DNA of 64,000 nt from Selaginella tamariscina (taxonomy: Eukaryota > Streptophyta > Lycopodiopsida > Selaginellales > Selaginellaceae): assembly GCA_003024785.1 (NCBI GenBank), contig PUQB01000140.1:62001-126000 (forward strand), read 5' to 3'. The number at the start of each line of letters is the position of its first letter. Within the stretch, counting starts at the first letter, position 1. Position numbers and translations under genes: made by a program. The notes under the pieces were generated by a model. That model was given only the letters and a program-made list of their open reading frames with translations, ran no database searches and was not told the origin of the DNA. Positions 19,513 through 30,974 of the stretch are shown here, piece after piece.

Positions 19513-20815
19513 GCAATATTGTCGTCGGGCAAGAGGAACGCTAGTGAATGCAGCATGTAATGATTCACTGCTAAAGGTATATTTTTACACTCACACACAT
19601 GATAATTGTGATATAGCCAATAGATGTGTTCCTATGTATCTATATATTACATATAGTTTTCTCTATCATTATGTTTTGTGACACATGTATGTTTTTATGT
19701 TAAACATATATATGTTGGGATATGCATACATTATTTTGATAAATCACATCTTTGATGTTTCCGATTTATCTTGTAAACAGGCATCGATATATTCCCTTGT
19801 ATCTTCTGTAGATCCAGAGAAGACTTGTTTGCTTGGATGTCTCCATATGTGGGAAACATACTGAGCACATACACTCGCATGCACACGTTCCATGTGTACA
19901 TGTGCAATACATGTATATGCAAGTGTATTTATGTTTATGGACAGTTTGTATGTGTATTGGACGTGACATCCATAAAGCCAGATGGGGAATCTTTGGTGGC
20001 ATCTGAAAACTGAATCTGTAGGAAAACATCGTACACTTTTCACTACAAGCATTGTGACCGTTCACCTTCTACGGCTCAGATGGCATCATCCAGCTCCTTA
20101 ACATTATCTATATGTTATAGTTAACAGGTAATTTATGTATTGTACCAACTATTATACATCTCGTTGATAAGTATATGAGTATCTATTAATCTACCAAGGT
20201 ATATTCATAATGATACTGTACACGTGTGTGTGTGCGCGTGCGTGTGTATTATAAACTATAGACACACACATGTTTGTGTTATGATTGTTAACTACCTTAT
20301 TATCTTTTGTAATTATAGGAGAGTCCCAGGGCGTCGAATATGGGCGAAGTTTCACCTCTGCACTCAACACAACATCTCAGGTGATGTATTGAATTATATA
20401 ATTATAGCATTTACTATTAATTTATATAACTAATTATATGATTTACCATCTCCTAGTAACTATACATAACGATTGTTATATGATCTTTGTTAACATAGTT
20501 ATTAACCATGATTATTTACTAAATAAACTAATTTACTTTGACAGAAGGATCCGGGGTTGTTATAAAGTCGATGTTTACAAATAAAAAAGCATCTAACAGG
20601 TATGATGTACTTAATTTCTCAACCATATCATCAAGTTTAAATTCATTATCTATCCTCCTGTAGTTTGCCTTCTATACTTTTATACTCTCTCTCTCACACA
20701 CACACAGTTTATGGAGTTACTTGTTATTATGCAGTGTGAGGAGAGTCCTGGACCTTCTGTACAATCAACTAGCAAGAGAAAGAGGGAAAATGTTAAAGAA
20801 CAGCAAAATCAACAG
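19513..20815 (+). other. Unidentified candidate exons
   Basis: Five short GC-richer islands stand out from AT-rich DNA and several have intron-like borders. 19513-19576 is followed by GTATAT. About 19780-19860 is preceded by TTGTAAACAG and reads ASIYSLVSSVDPEKTCLLGC. 20319-20379 lies between TTATAG and CAG/GTGATG (ESQGVEYGRSFTSALNTTSQ). 20545-20599 is preceded by TTTGACAG and followed by GTATGA. 20734-20815 is preceded by TTATGCAG, ends GPSVQSTSKRKRENVKEQQN and soon stops. The last one looks like a basic C-terminus with a nuclear-localisation-like KRKR. I do not recognise a family and cannot build one continuous frame, so this could be a decayed gene or chance. Confidence 0.3.
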
Positions 20816-20831
20816 TGAAGAAAAGAAAAGG

Positions 20832-21402
20832 TACATATCTATTTAGTATAGTTAAGTTATTATACAGTTCTTATTATTAGAAGGTCATCTTATGGAGGTT
20901 ATTCTAATACATTGTATATCGATTTAGTGCATCCTAGGTACAAACTCATTTCAGCTAGAATATGTAATATTATGTGCATTATTGTTCAGTTATATAATGC
21001 GTAAGATTTATATTATATAACGATGTAATTGTGTATTATCTAGTATATACGTGTTTTAATATATATAATATTATCAAGAAATGAAAGGTGCATACATAAT
21101 TCTTTATTATATGTACATTTTTCCTATTATGATTAGTATAATGTTTATTGTTATAGTACATTGTTTTAGTATATATAAGATATATATGCTATAACTTGCA
21201 TAAGAATATGGATTCATATTATTTTGTATACATTATACAGCATAATTCTATATTACATAACCTAATATATAATATTACTGGATGTGTGTGTGCTATATAT
21301 ATATATATATATATTCAATTGCATGTGTTATAAAAATATGTCCTTGTCACATTTAATTTTTAAATTTATCATTTCACCACAATTATCGTCTACACACACG
21401 TG

Positions 21403-21447
<45 letters not shown>

Positions 21448-23160
21448 ATATATGTCACACACATATATGTATATGTATGTCTATATATTTTTGTGTGTAT
21501 ATATATTCGTATATAAAAATATATATATATATTATACACAAAAATTACTTTAAAGAAATTATATAAACTATTTATATAATAATAAAAATAATTTAAAAAA
21601 TCTTACTGTTTTCACTTTACAGTCGTGACATTTTCTAATCACAGTGATCACTTTCTTTCAGTGATTGCCAAAAAAAAAGAAATTAACATGTCAAGTATAT
21701 AATAATTAATAAGTAATTAACATATGTCAAATTACTCAATAAAAATTTAACATGTGACATAATGTTTTACCAGCGATCAGAATTTACAATTATATAGGAC
21801 CATCTATAGAAGTTTTCGACACTGTCAATTATAATTATATTAAACATTAAACGTTAACCTTTCATATTAAACGAAATATTCTGATTTTAAATTTTCATAG
21901 AAAAATAAATAAAAATGCTTTAAGTAAATAAAAATAGAAAAATCGAATACGTGACTTCCGGCTCTCCTTCGACACAAGTTCTCTTATGATATATATATAT
22001 ATATATATAATAAGCTGAAGGTTTTTAGTTAGCTTCCTTCCTTGAGATTTATTAATAAAATTAATCTTTTTTTATTTTTTACCAAAGATATGCATCATTT
22101 ATGCTACTCCGTACGATTGTTTGTATATCCTACGGTTTATATACTGTAGAGCTGATAAGGAAGGAGTGGATACTTGAATTTGGTTAATCTTAGCCGTTGG
22201 ATGTTTAGAGTCGTACGAGGTACGTGCCAATTCTTCTTATTTATTTAAAATTTAAATTTATTTAAAGCTGGCAAGAAACGTATTTTTAATTAATTAAAGC
22301 TGCTGAATTATTTTTTTTAATTATTTATTTGAATTAGAAGGTTCCGTATGGGTGTTATATGTAAATGTAACTGTTAATCAAACACGTCTTGCTACTTATT
22401 ATAATAAATTTGCAACTGAAACAAATTGAACCCACGTTTTAACCTTTGTATGATTATAATATAAATATAGCATTATATTGTATATCAATATATAGTAAAT
22501 CTTTTTAAGAAAATATCAATATTTATTACATATAATTAAGCTTATGTTAACTAAGTTGTTTGTACATGTATGTAAATATGACACTTGTAGTTACTGGTGT
22601 CGGGGATCGAATGGATGTAAAACTTAATTAGTATTCACTAATTACTAATTATTAGTTTAAATTAAATTCTTATGAATTACAAATTTTAAAAAATATATAT
22701 ATATAAAACACGTGTAGATGCAGTTCTTGCGTTAAGTAAAAACCAACTTTGTAATTAACAGTTGATAATATGTAATAAACAGATATAACTAGAGATGTAT
22801 AAGATTCAAATGAGTAATAAACTACTATTTAATTTTTATAAACTTTCTAGAAATATATTTAACATTTATTGGTAGCATTAGATAAGAGTTAATTGTTTAT
22901 GAATTTACGTTTCAGAAGATTGTGTCAATATATAATAGTTCACTTTATGTAGTATTAATAAATAAATCCAGCAAGTCATGGTTGGAATCTCATATAACAT
23001 TAAAAAAAATACGTTTTTGTTATTTGTTATGTATTTGTTTTTTTACCTGCATATTGGATGAATGTATGTTTGTGTGTCTGTACGTGTATTCGTGCAACTG
23101 TTCAACATTATATATGTATATATGTATATATGCCAATGAGATAGGCGTATTCAATTTTAC
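20832..23160. other. AT-rich intergenic DNA with TA microsatellites
   Basis: Very AT-rich; (TA)n tracts at about 21293-21315, 21405-21456 and 21990-22010. No gene recognised on either strand. Confidence 0.7.
21405..21456. repeat. (TA)n microsatellite
   Basis: About 50 bp of nearly pure TA, self-complementary and able to form a cruciform. Confidence 0.9.
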
Positions 23161-23167
23161 TTTTAGA

Positions 23168-23300
23168 AAATTATAAATTAATATGATGTCTGGAACACGC
23201 CGAGTATACAATGTGTGCATTTAGAAGCATTTCCAAGCTTAGGCATTAGCTTACTCTCTCTTCTCGAAGGTCAGTGCACATTTACACACACACAAGAGCG
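23168..23300 (+). repeat. Inverted copy of the GH16 gene promoter/leader
   Basis: This segment is, on the plus strand, the same as the minus-strand sequence 24370-24230 that precedes the GH16-like gene: GAACACGCCGAGTATA, TGTGCATTTAGAAGCATTTC, GCATTAGCTTACTCTCTCTT and GTGCACATTTACACACACAC. The two arms are about 85-90 percent alike and face each other across the gene. This copy lacks two short ACGT-containing stretches (TGACGTGTCC and GGACGTCG) present in the right arm, and its TATA reads TATACAAT instead of TATAAAAT. Confidence 0.85.
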
Positions 23301-23555
23301 TAAAATAAACAATTAACCAAATATTATAAACATTCTAATATATTTGCTTCATAGTTTACTAAACTGTTTATAATAAGAGTCAACAATGTTATGCGCTATC
23401 ATTCATGCACATCTGTACTTGCAGAAAGTCACTCAATATTTAGTATAACATTTGTGTGTTGTGCATTATATCTGCATGTACTGTATGTGTGTGTGTGTAA
23501 AAAGAGCATTAATAATAGACCATCAAAGGCTTTATTTATTAATGGTCGCACTGGG

Positions 23556-24197
23556 TTAGGCCGGCGTGTAGTTAAAGGAGTGTATGATTATCTCAACCTC
23601 AGCTCCATTAGAAGGAGCGAGACCATTGTAGAGCCACAGGTTCATGTGAACAGGCAAGTTGAGCTTACTCACGTTATACCCACTGGGCGTCGTCCATGGG
23701 AAGAAGGAATTGGAGTCGGTGGTAGTAAAGCCATGGTATCCCTTGAAAGAAACACTGGTGCTGCTGCGTGTGAAGATGTGCGTTGTATACGTCCCACTGA
23801 GCGCGAGTTCGTACGTGCTGCTAACGCTGCCTGTGCCAGAAGCAGGGTAAACAGTGTAATTGTAGTTGTCCAGGCTGCGTTTCCCCATCTGGCAAACTCG
23901 ATATCCACCTCGTGGTGTCCGTCGTCCCGTCCTTGTAGTTGAACAGACCGAGGACCACATTCTTGTCCAGCTTGTCAACAGGGCCTTCTACGTTCCATAT
24001 GTACTTACCGTACCAAAGCTCTGATTGGAGGTGAGCTCTGCACAGTACCACGTGTTGCCGCTCTTAGAAAGCTTCAGGTGCAGCCTACCGCTTGTATCGA
24101 CCCATACATTGTTGCTGCTCCAGTTGTTTGGCCCGGGCCCAGAAAGCCCCTGAGATCGCACTGTCCATGTGTATCCACTGAAGTTGACTGTAGACAT
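23556..24197 (-). pseudogene. GH16-type secreted glucanase/lichenase-like gene, frame broken
   Basis: Minus-strand frames join into a protein of about 212 residues with the GH16 jelly-roll pattern: FSGYTWTVRSQGLSGPGPN, LHLKLSKSGNTWYCAELTSN, YGKYIWNVEG, DKNVVLGLFNYKDG, then the catalytic signature EVDIEFARWGN (E.D..E, nucleophile and acid/base Glu), followed by NYNYTVYPASG and a beta-rich C-terminus ending SFNYTPA and stop. Members act on beta-glucans of cell walls; the substrate here is unknown. Three one-base deletions (near 24009, 23925 and 23873) each move the frame the same way and together restore it, so either this is a young pseudogene or the consensus has indel errors. No in-frame signal peptide precedes the Met at 24197; an upstream exon starting in the leader is possible. 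Confidence 0.75.
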
Positions 24198-24229
24198 CCT
24201 GTAACAACGTTGTGAGCACGCACGCTTGT

Positions 24230-24370
24230 GTGTGTGTAAATGTGCACTGAGCTTGGAGAAGAGAGAGTAAGCTAATGCCTAAGCAGCTTGGAAATGCTTC
24301 TAAATGCACACATTTTATACTCGGCGACGTCCGCGTGTTCCAGAGGACACGTCATATATTAATTTATAAA
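24230..24370 (-). promoter_or_regulatory. GH16 gene promoter and leader (right arm of inverted repeat)
   Basis: Minus strand: TGACGTGTCC and GGACGTCG (ACGT-core, G-box/ABRE-like) lie just upstream of TATAAAAT (24312-24319). A leader with CT-rich tract and (CA)n follows, then TTACAG just before the start codon, which could be an intron acceptor. An inverted copy lies at 23168-23300. Confidence 0.6.
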
Positions 24371-24879
24371 TTTTTTTATGTAAAATTGTTTTAACTAATC
24401 AGAAAACAAAAACAATTTATTATCGAAGTCAAAAGTCACGTTTGGTGTGCCTAAGATAAGATATGTATTTCCAAGTGTTAGTCGCAGGCTGAAAGAAGTT
24501 CGGTGAAAGTAGATTTTGATTTGGATGTGTGTTTATACACCGCGTCCTACGCATGTCTCTTTGTACTTTGACAAGTTACCATCTTGAAGTCAATAATTTA
24601 GAAAGAAGGTTAGCTATATCTATGGTAACATTATTTATATATTTAGCCTAGTGTATGTGCGTGAAACAGTACAATTTAAACTATGCAAACACTTTCAAAT
24701 ATTTTAAAGATGATGAAAAGGTTAATTTATTTCAAAATGGATAAGTACTGCTTAATCCTCGCGCAGCAACACTTGTATATGTATCTAATTAATATATATC
24801 AGGTCATCAAAATGATCAAACCTCCCGTGTGTGGTGGAGAGAGAGTACCTTTTCGACATGTACTTCTTCAAAACAGATA
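24371..24879. other. AT-rich spacer
   Basis: Nothing recognised; one open stretch (24683-24880) is low-complexity and not similar to anything I know. Confidence 0.6.
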
Positions 24880-25440
24880 GCTTGTTCTCCCAAGATTCCC
24901 CCAACAGTTTGTTTGCTAAAGACCCTCTTACAAATTGTTGTGCTGCAATTCTAAATAAGTGCAATCAAGCTTAACAATCTCAGAGTACTTATCTTCTTTG
25001 GAGAGTTTGGTTGATAAAAAAAAATTCATTACGTCCACAAAATCCTTTCCAGCCCATTCAGTGCTATCTTGAATTTTAAATTTTCTGTACTTATCCAGCA
25101 ATTTGCTTTTAGTAATTAACTTGCAAACAAAGACTTTGAACAGTTTTGTTCATTCCATAGAAATTTGCTAGCTCCAATAGTTCTTGGACTTCAAATTCCT
25201 TTTAGATTTTGCATAATTATTTATGCAAAATTTTGTTTGAAACTGAACTGCAATCTTTAGATCTTTTGAACTTAAACTTCTATGCATCTCAAACTCTTGT
25301 AAAACTATTCTTTTTACAACTCCTCTAAGTATTTTAAGATATCCACCAATGATTGGATATCCTTTGCTATTTATTTGTCTAGCATTTAAATCAAATTAAT
25401 CCTCCAACAAATATCATTTGGATTTTCCTGATAATTGACC
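24880..25440 (-). pseudogene. hAT-type transposase remnant, C-terminal part
   Basis: Minus-strand frames give short protein-like stretches (for example FSEIVKL-like DKYSEIVKLDCTYLELQHNN near 24960). By position they continue the DUF4371-type remnant at 27107-28310 once the solo LTR 25446-27101 is removed. The similarity of this part alone is weak; the assignment rests mainly on adjacency. Confidence 0.4.
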
Positions 25441-25445
25441 TTACT
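25441..25445. repeat. Target-site duplication of solo LTR (left)
   Basis: TTACT, repeated exactly at 27102-27106. Confidence 0.85.
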
Positions 25446-27101
25446 TGTCACTACGACCTTTACTTTTATTTTAAAGTTGATTGTTGTTACTTATTGAACT
25501 ATGTTAATAAGTCTTGTTGTAGAAAAACAAGCCCCCTTAATACATTTAAGTATCTAATGATGATCTGATCGGGTGTCATTATGTATTTATAATAAACTTT
25601 AGGTGAAACTAACACTTTTTAATAGAAAATTTTTTATCCTTATTTAATTGGGTTATTAGTTAGTTTCAATGAGTTTGACATCGAATATGGGTAGAAACAC
25701 TCATAGGGTTAACTTAACCCCATACCCTAAGCCCCTTGGGTTAGGGTTTAGGGATCAATGTAACTCACTAAGTATATTCCTATTGAGAATGAGATTTTGT
25801 TAGTTCACTTTACAAAACAAGAAAATAGGGGGAAGGCTTTATCACGTATATTAAGTAGTACATGTAGTAAGAGTTTTTAAGTTCATAACTAAACTTGTTT
25901 ATTCTTCTACTAGTGCAAGCTTTAACTTGTATCATTACCATATGTTGCCGCCTCAACTTCCAAACAATATGTCCCACCTTTATATAGCTTACCCTTAACT
26001 TTGACGAATCCATGCATGTGAAATCTTGTCGGATTGCACATTTTAAGGGTTAAAGGTTAAGGCATGTCTCCAGCCTCCTCCTCCATATCAAGTTAAGAGT
26101 AGCATTCACAACTAAGTAGGGCACATCCGTGTTCTTGTCTAACTGTGGGTGTGGGATCTTAATTAATAAGTTTTCTTTTTAATTTAATTTTTGGTTCATA
26201 GAGGGGCTCTAAAGTTAGCATTTGAGAGCCATGTTCATGGCACTACTGTAACTTTTGAATTTAAGGGGTTATGACATGATAACTCACATATTAAAAATAA
26301 TGTCACATAAAGATGTAACACTAGGCTAGATGGCACATGGTACATACAATGCCCAAGGCACACCCTTTGGGGTTGTCTCATGGGCTTAATGCTAAAGGGT
26401 AACAAGTAGGCATGCTAGTGCTTACATTAGGGTGCTAAATCTTGAGCATTTGCTCAAGGGAGGTTAGGTCTCTTAATTGAATGTGTATTAGCACATTCAG
26501 CTAAGGAGGGGGTCTTCTCCTTGGGGTCCCAAGGGTTGAACAACCTAAGCTTATTAGCAAAAGCCCATTTATGAAGCACTCGGAAGGTCGCATACTTAAG
26601 ATTATCCTAGCCTTAGGGAGTTTACTTAGTACAATACTTGTGTTTGCCTATGACACACACTCATGTCTTCACTAAGTATTAACCTAAGTCTAAGGTATGA
26701 GTTGGCCACTCAAACCCTTAGGGGTTAATTGTAGATCAAGGTATCCCTTATTGCCTAAAAGGGTTGTACTCTTGAATGAGGGGGATTCCTCAAAGGATAA
26801 GTGGCAATGCCTTAGCTTTGTTATGGGGGAATATGTGGGACACATCTCCTTAGTGGGGCTAGGGCATGAGCATGTTTAAGTCTTCTGGGGTAGGATCCTT
26901 AAAGTCTACTTGGGTTATCCTTTAAGGTTCGGAGGGTAGTCACTCTAAGGAATTTAAGTAGGATCCCTATTTGGACATCTGAGTTAGACTCTTAGGGTTG
27001 TCTTGGAAGACTTAACATTGCTCACACAAAGTGTTGACGCTAGGTGGCCACTTGGCAACTATGAGATGCCACATGTTAACCCTTTGGATTAAACTTTGAC
27101 A
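25446..27101 (+). mobile_element. Solo LTR of the F family
   Basis: 1656 bp from TGTCACTACG to TTTGACA, homologous along its length to the reverse complement of the F-element LTRs. For example GTCTCCAGCCTCCTCCTCC near 26067 and GCACATCCGTGTTCTTGTC near 26121 match the complements of 30300-30345 and 30255-30285. It is flanked by perfect TTACT duplications with no internal region, so it is a product of LTR-LTR recombination. It is clearly older than F's LTRs (many substitutions). Confidence 0.88.
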
Positions 27102-27106
27102 TTACT
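27102..27106. repeat. Target-site duplication of solo LTR (right)
   Basis: TTACT, identical to 25441-25445. Confidence 0.85.
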
Positions 27107-28310
27107 AAACCATTCACTAAAGGTACATCTACCATGCCCTTTTAAAATGCTAGATTTAGCTGACTGAGAATCCCCAAATATCTACCCAAAGTGTAAAATG
27201 TAAAAAATAGAAAAATCATGTAACTCTTCAAAAAGCTGAGGCTTCCCTGTTTTAAAAATCTCCATAATTGGCTCAAAGTTGTTGCAAAGCTCCATCCTAC
27301 TAAGCCAATGTGTACCCTGAATATTCTCCAACCTTATGTAGGAATCACCAAATTCCTCTTATAATCTTTCAAATGAGATATATGTTGGCTGTTGTGTACA
27401 AAAAAAGCTGGCAATTGCATTCACTAGCTTGTCGATTTTCTTCATGTTGTTCTTACAAAGATTGCTTTTAGCAACATCTCCTACACACAAATTACTCATG
27501 TGTGCTACACAATGAACTGATGTTAAGAAGGATTGATCTTCTTAAGCCTTGTAGTAACACGAGTCTTCCTCCTATCATGATAGATGCCCCATCACTTCCA
27601 AAACCTATGAACTTCAATAGATCTAAGCTAGCTTCTTCAAGATAGCTTCTGTCAATGTTTGAGCATTTGCTGTCTGAAGTGAAATCAACCCTAAAATATA
27701 TGCTTCACCTAAGAAACTCACATAATAGATAAGATGTTAAATGCATGCTATGCCAGTGGACTCATATCTCCACCAAGTGTTGTTTTTGATCTTAATCTTC
27801 CAAATGCCTACTGATGCAGCTATTGTAAATGCTTAAAATATCACAACTAGATTTCTTTATGACTCTAACAAGGAAGGATACTTACTATAGGATAAATCTT
27901 CTTTTGCAATAAAGCAAGATGCTTTGAACATTATTGAAATTTGATCAATTAGATTTTGTTAGTTTTTCTTATAGGCTCTATGTAATGAACATGATCCCCT
28001 CGGGTTTGTGAATTTAAAACCTCTTCATTCAAGGATCATGCTAGGAGTATTGCCATAGACATTCTACTGCTGAAAATCTTGAAGTTGTTCAAAATGTTAA
28101 TATCTTCAAAACTTTTGCCTAATTTTGCATAATTGTTTTGTGTAAATGCATACTAGCTTCTATATTATGGGTCAGCTTCACAAACCCTGCAAAAGACCTT
28201 GCCAATATCATGATCAAATCTTAACCAATCATACTATATTCACTCACTTCCTTGCATCTTCTAATCTGCTTTGCTCTATTCCTATTAAATCATTTTGATA
28301 TGCTTCTTCT
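27107..28310 (-). pseudogene. hAT-type (DUF4371, ZNF862-like) transposase remnant
   Basis: On the minus strand the frames give, in order, ESTGIACI.HLIYYVSFLGE (around 27775-27710), ISLQTANAQTLTEAILKKL, LDLLKFIGFGSDGASIMIGG (27615-27575), INPFLTSVHCVAHMSNLC (27530-27490) and GTHWLSRMELCNNFEPIMEI (near 27300). FGSDGAS, HCVAH and the WLS region in this order are the hallmark of the DUF4371/hAT-derived transposase family seen in plants and animals. Its RNase H-like fold uses Asp residues including the one in GSDG. The frame is broken by several indels and stops. The solo LTR at 25446-27101 separates it from a possible C-terminal part. Confidence 0.75.
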
Positions 28311-28689
28311 TCTTGATCATCCTACTCTTCCTGCTCTCTAATCAAATAAGCATCAAGTGCCTTACTTTTCTTTTCTTCTACTTTCCCTTCTCTTTTCTCA
28401 TAAGGAAGAAACAAAACCTAACATGTTTTCCTCCGAGCATAGTTGCTGGACCAAACAATTAAGAGTTAATGTTCACAAAATATTCATAAATATTCTTAAG
28501 TGAATATTCTAGTAGTTAAACCAAGTAACAAATATACTAAAAATACTCCTATGGAGTCCTATAAAGTTATTTTCTTGGCCATGGAACTTGAATCGGCTAT
28601 TTTCCTAAAATTAGTTTAAATCTCTAGAAATGATTTCCATGTAATTTAGGTTTAACCAATAAATTTTTATTTTGATCGGAAAAAAGGTG

Positions 28690-29110
28690 CTTTCAAGGAG
28701 TTTCACAAACCCTCAACAACACTATCCAAGCAGCCTCTAGAACAACATGATAGACTCAAGCCACTGTAGGTAAGACATAATATGTGCTCTCTATATATGT
28801 TCATATGTATATATGTCAACCTTATAGGGATGTACCTAACCATATTTGACACACCGAACTCACCCAACAAACCCATGAATCTTGATTTTAGTTTATTGAA
28901 GAAGAAGGGTTCTAGACGGTAAGTTCCACCTTTACCCAAAATTTCTTAAGGTATTTTGCAATAGCTAGTCGAACCACCCTAAAGACTTAAGTACACCAAG
29001 CGTGGTTGTTTCTCCCCATATCTAAAGGCTTGACATGAATTATAGTAGTAACAACAATCAACTTCCAAAGTAAGAAGTAGGATCATAATAAATAATATGA
29101 TAAAGGGTGT
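28690..29110 (-). repeat. Truncated LTR fragment of the F family
   Basis: Parallels the part of the F LTR at 30705-30970 (ACACACCGAACTCACC, TTCTAGACGGTAAGTTCCAC, ACCAAGCGTGGTTGTTTCTC, CAACTTCCAAAGTAAGAAG) with many substitutions. Only this part of the LTR is present, next to the intact element F. Confidence 0.7.
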
Positions 29111-29218
29111 GCCTTAATGACATAACATAAGTAGGGCTTATGTTGATAGGAAGCAATGGGTTCTCTTTTGAGACACTAATATGCTCAACACACCTAGTAT
29201 ACTTAATTTTTGAACAAT

Positions 29219-29223
29219 ACTTG
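29219..29223. repeat. Target-site duplication of element F (left)
   Basis: ACTTG, repeated at 36482-36486. Confidence 0.85.
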
Positions 29224-30974
29224 TGTTCAGAGTTTTAACCCAAAGGGCCAACACGTGGCAACACGTGGCTGCCAGGTGGCCATTTGGCGTCATCACCCTG
29301 TGTGAGCAACGCTAAGTTTCCCAGAACAACCCCAACGACCCCTAGGGTTAGACTCTAATGCCCAAGTGGACAGGAGACTTAGGGTTTAGCCTAAGTCTCC
29401 CTAGAATGTCTACCCCAAACCCTTGAGGGATAACCCTAGTTGACTTAGGGTTTAGCCTAAGTCTCCCTAGAGTGTCTGCCCCCAAAACCCTTGAGGGATA
29501 ACCCTAGTTGACTTAGGGTCTTGCCCTAGAAGACCTAGACAGGCTCATGCCCTAACCCCCATCAAGGAGACGTGTGTTCCACACATACCCCTGACAGAGC
29601 TAAGGCATCGTCACTTACCCCTTGAGGAATCACCCTCATCCGGGAGTACAACCCCTTTAGGGCGACAAGGGGTACCCTGAACCACGACTAACCCCTAAGG
29701 GTTTGAGTGGCCAAGTTATACCCTAGACCTAGGGCTAGTACTTAGTGAGGACACACGAGTGTTCTGCTAAGCAAACTCCCTAAGGCTAGGTTTGGGATAA
29801 CCCTAAGCACATGACCTTGCGAGTGCCTCACGAAAGGGCTCCTGCTAACATGTTAGGTTGTTCAACCCTTGAATTCCAAGGAGAACACTCCCCTAGCCAA
29901 GTGTGCCAAAGCACACCTAGTTATGAGACCTAACCTCCCTTGAGCGGATGCCCAAGGCTTAGCACCCTAGTGCAAGCACAAGCATGCTGTTTGCTAAAGT
30001 ATCCAACCCCTTGGCGACAAGCCCATGACATAACCCCAAAGGGCGTGCCTCAGGCGTTGTACCATGTGACGTTTAGCCCAGTGTCACATCTCCATGTGAC
30101 ACTGCCTTCCCGATGTGGGCTATCATGCCATAGCCCTTAGATTCAAGAGTTGCACCAAGTGCCACAAACGTGGCTCCTAAATGCCAACTCTAGAACCCCT
30201 CAATGAACCCTCAGGAACCAAGTAACATGAACCTGTCAAACAAGATCCCACGCCACAGTTGGACAAGGACACGGATGTGCCTTGCTTGGCCGTGAGTGCT
30301 ACACCTAGCTTGACGTGGAGGAGGAGGCTGGAGACAAGCCTCAACCTCTGCCTCTTGGAACGTGCATTCCGACAAGACCTCCCAGGCATGGATTCGCCAA
30401 CGTTAAGGGTAAGCTACCCCGAAGGTGGGACGTACCCCTGGCATCTGGAAGTTAGGGCGGCACAACAGAGGGTTGTGCCTTGACGACACAAGCTAGAGCT
30501 TGCACCGGGAGAAGAGTAACGAGCTCAGTCATGAACCCAGGAACCCTCACTCCTATATACTACCTTATTTATGTGACAGAGGCCCCCCCCCTGTTTTCCT
30601 GTTTACATAAGTGGGCTAGCACTGAAATCTCATTCCCAGAGGGAACATACTTGGTGAGTTATCCATCGACCCCTAAACCCTAACCTGTCAAACCTGGGGT
30701 ATTTCTAAGCATATCCGACATGCCGAACTCACCGGAACTAGCCATTAATCCAACCGGGACACGGAAAACGAGGGTAAGAGTTTTCTAGAAGGTAAGTGCT
30801 ACCTTCGCTTAGAGTTTCTCGCGATATCTAAGGACAGCCGGCCGGACTACCCTAAACACCTAAGTGCACTAAGCGGGGCTGTTTCTCACTACATCTAGGG
30901 CTTGTCAACATAGTACAGTAGGTAACAACAGTCAACGTCCAAAGTAAAGAGGAGTCATAGTAAAAACTATGACA
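29224..30974 (-). repeat. 3' LTR of element F
   Basis: 1751 bp; partner of 34740-36481. Differences are mostly single-base indels. Contains a direct duplication of about 75 bp (units starting near 29369 and 29446, with GGGTTTAGCCTAAGTCTCCC). On the minus strand GTATATAGGAG near 30555 is a TATA candidate beside a C-run. Confidence 0.9.
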
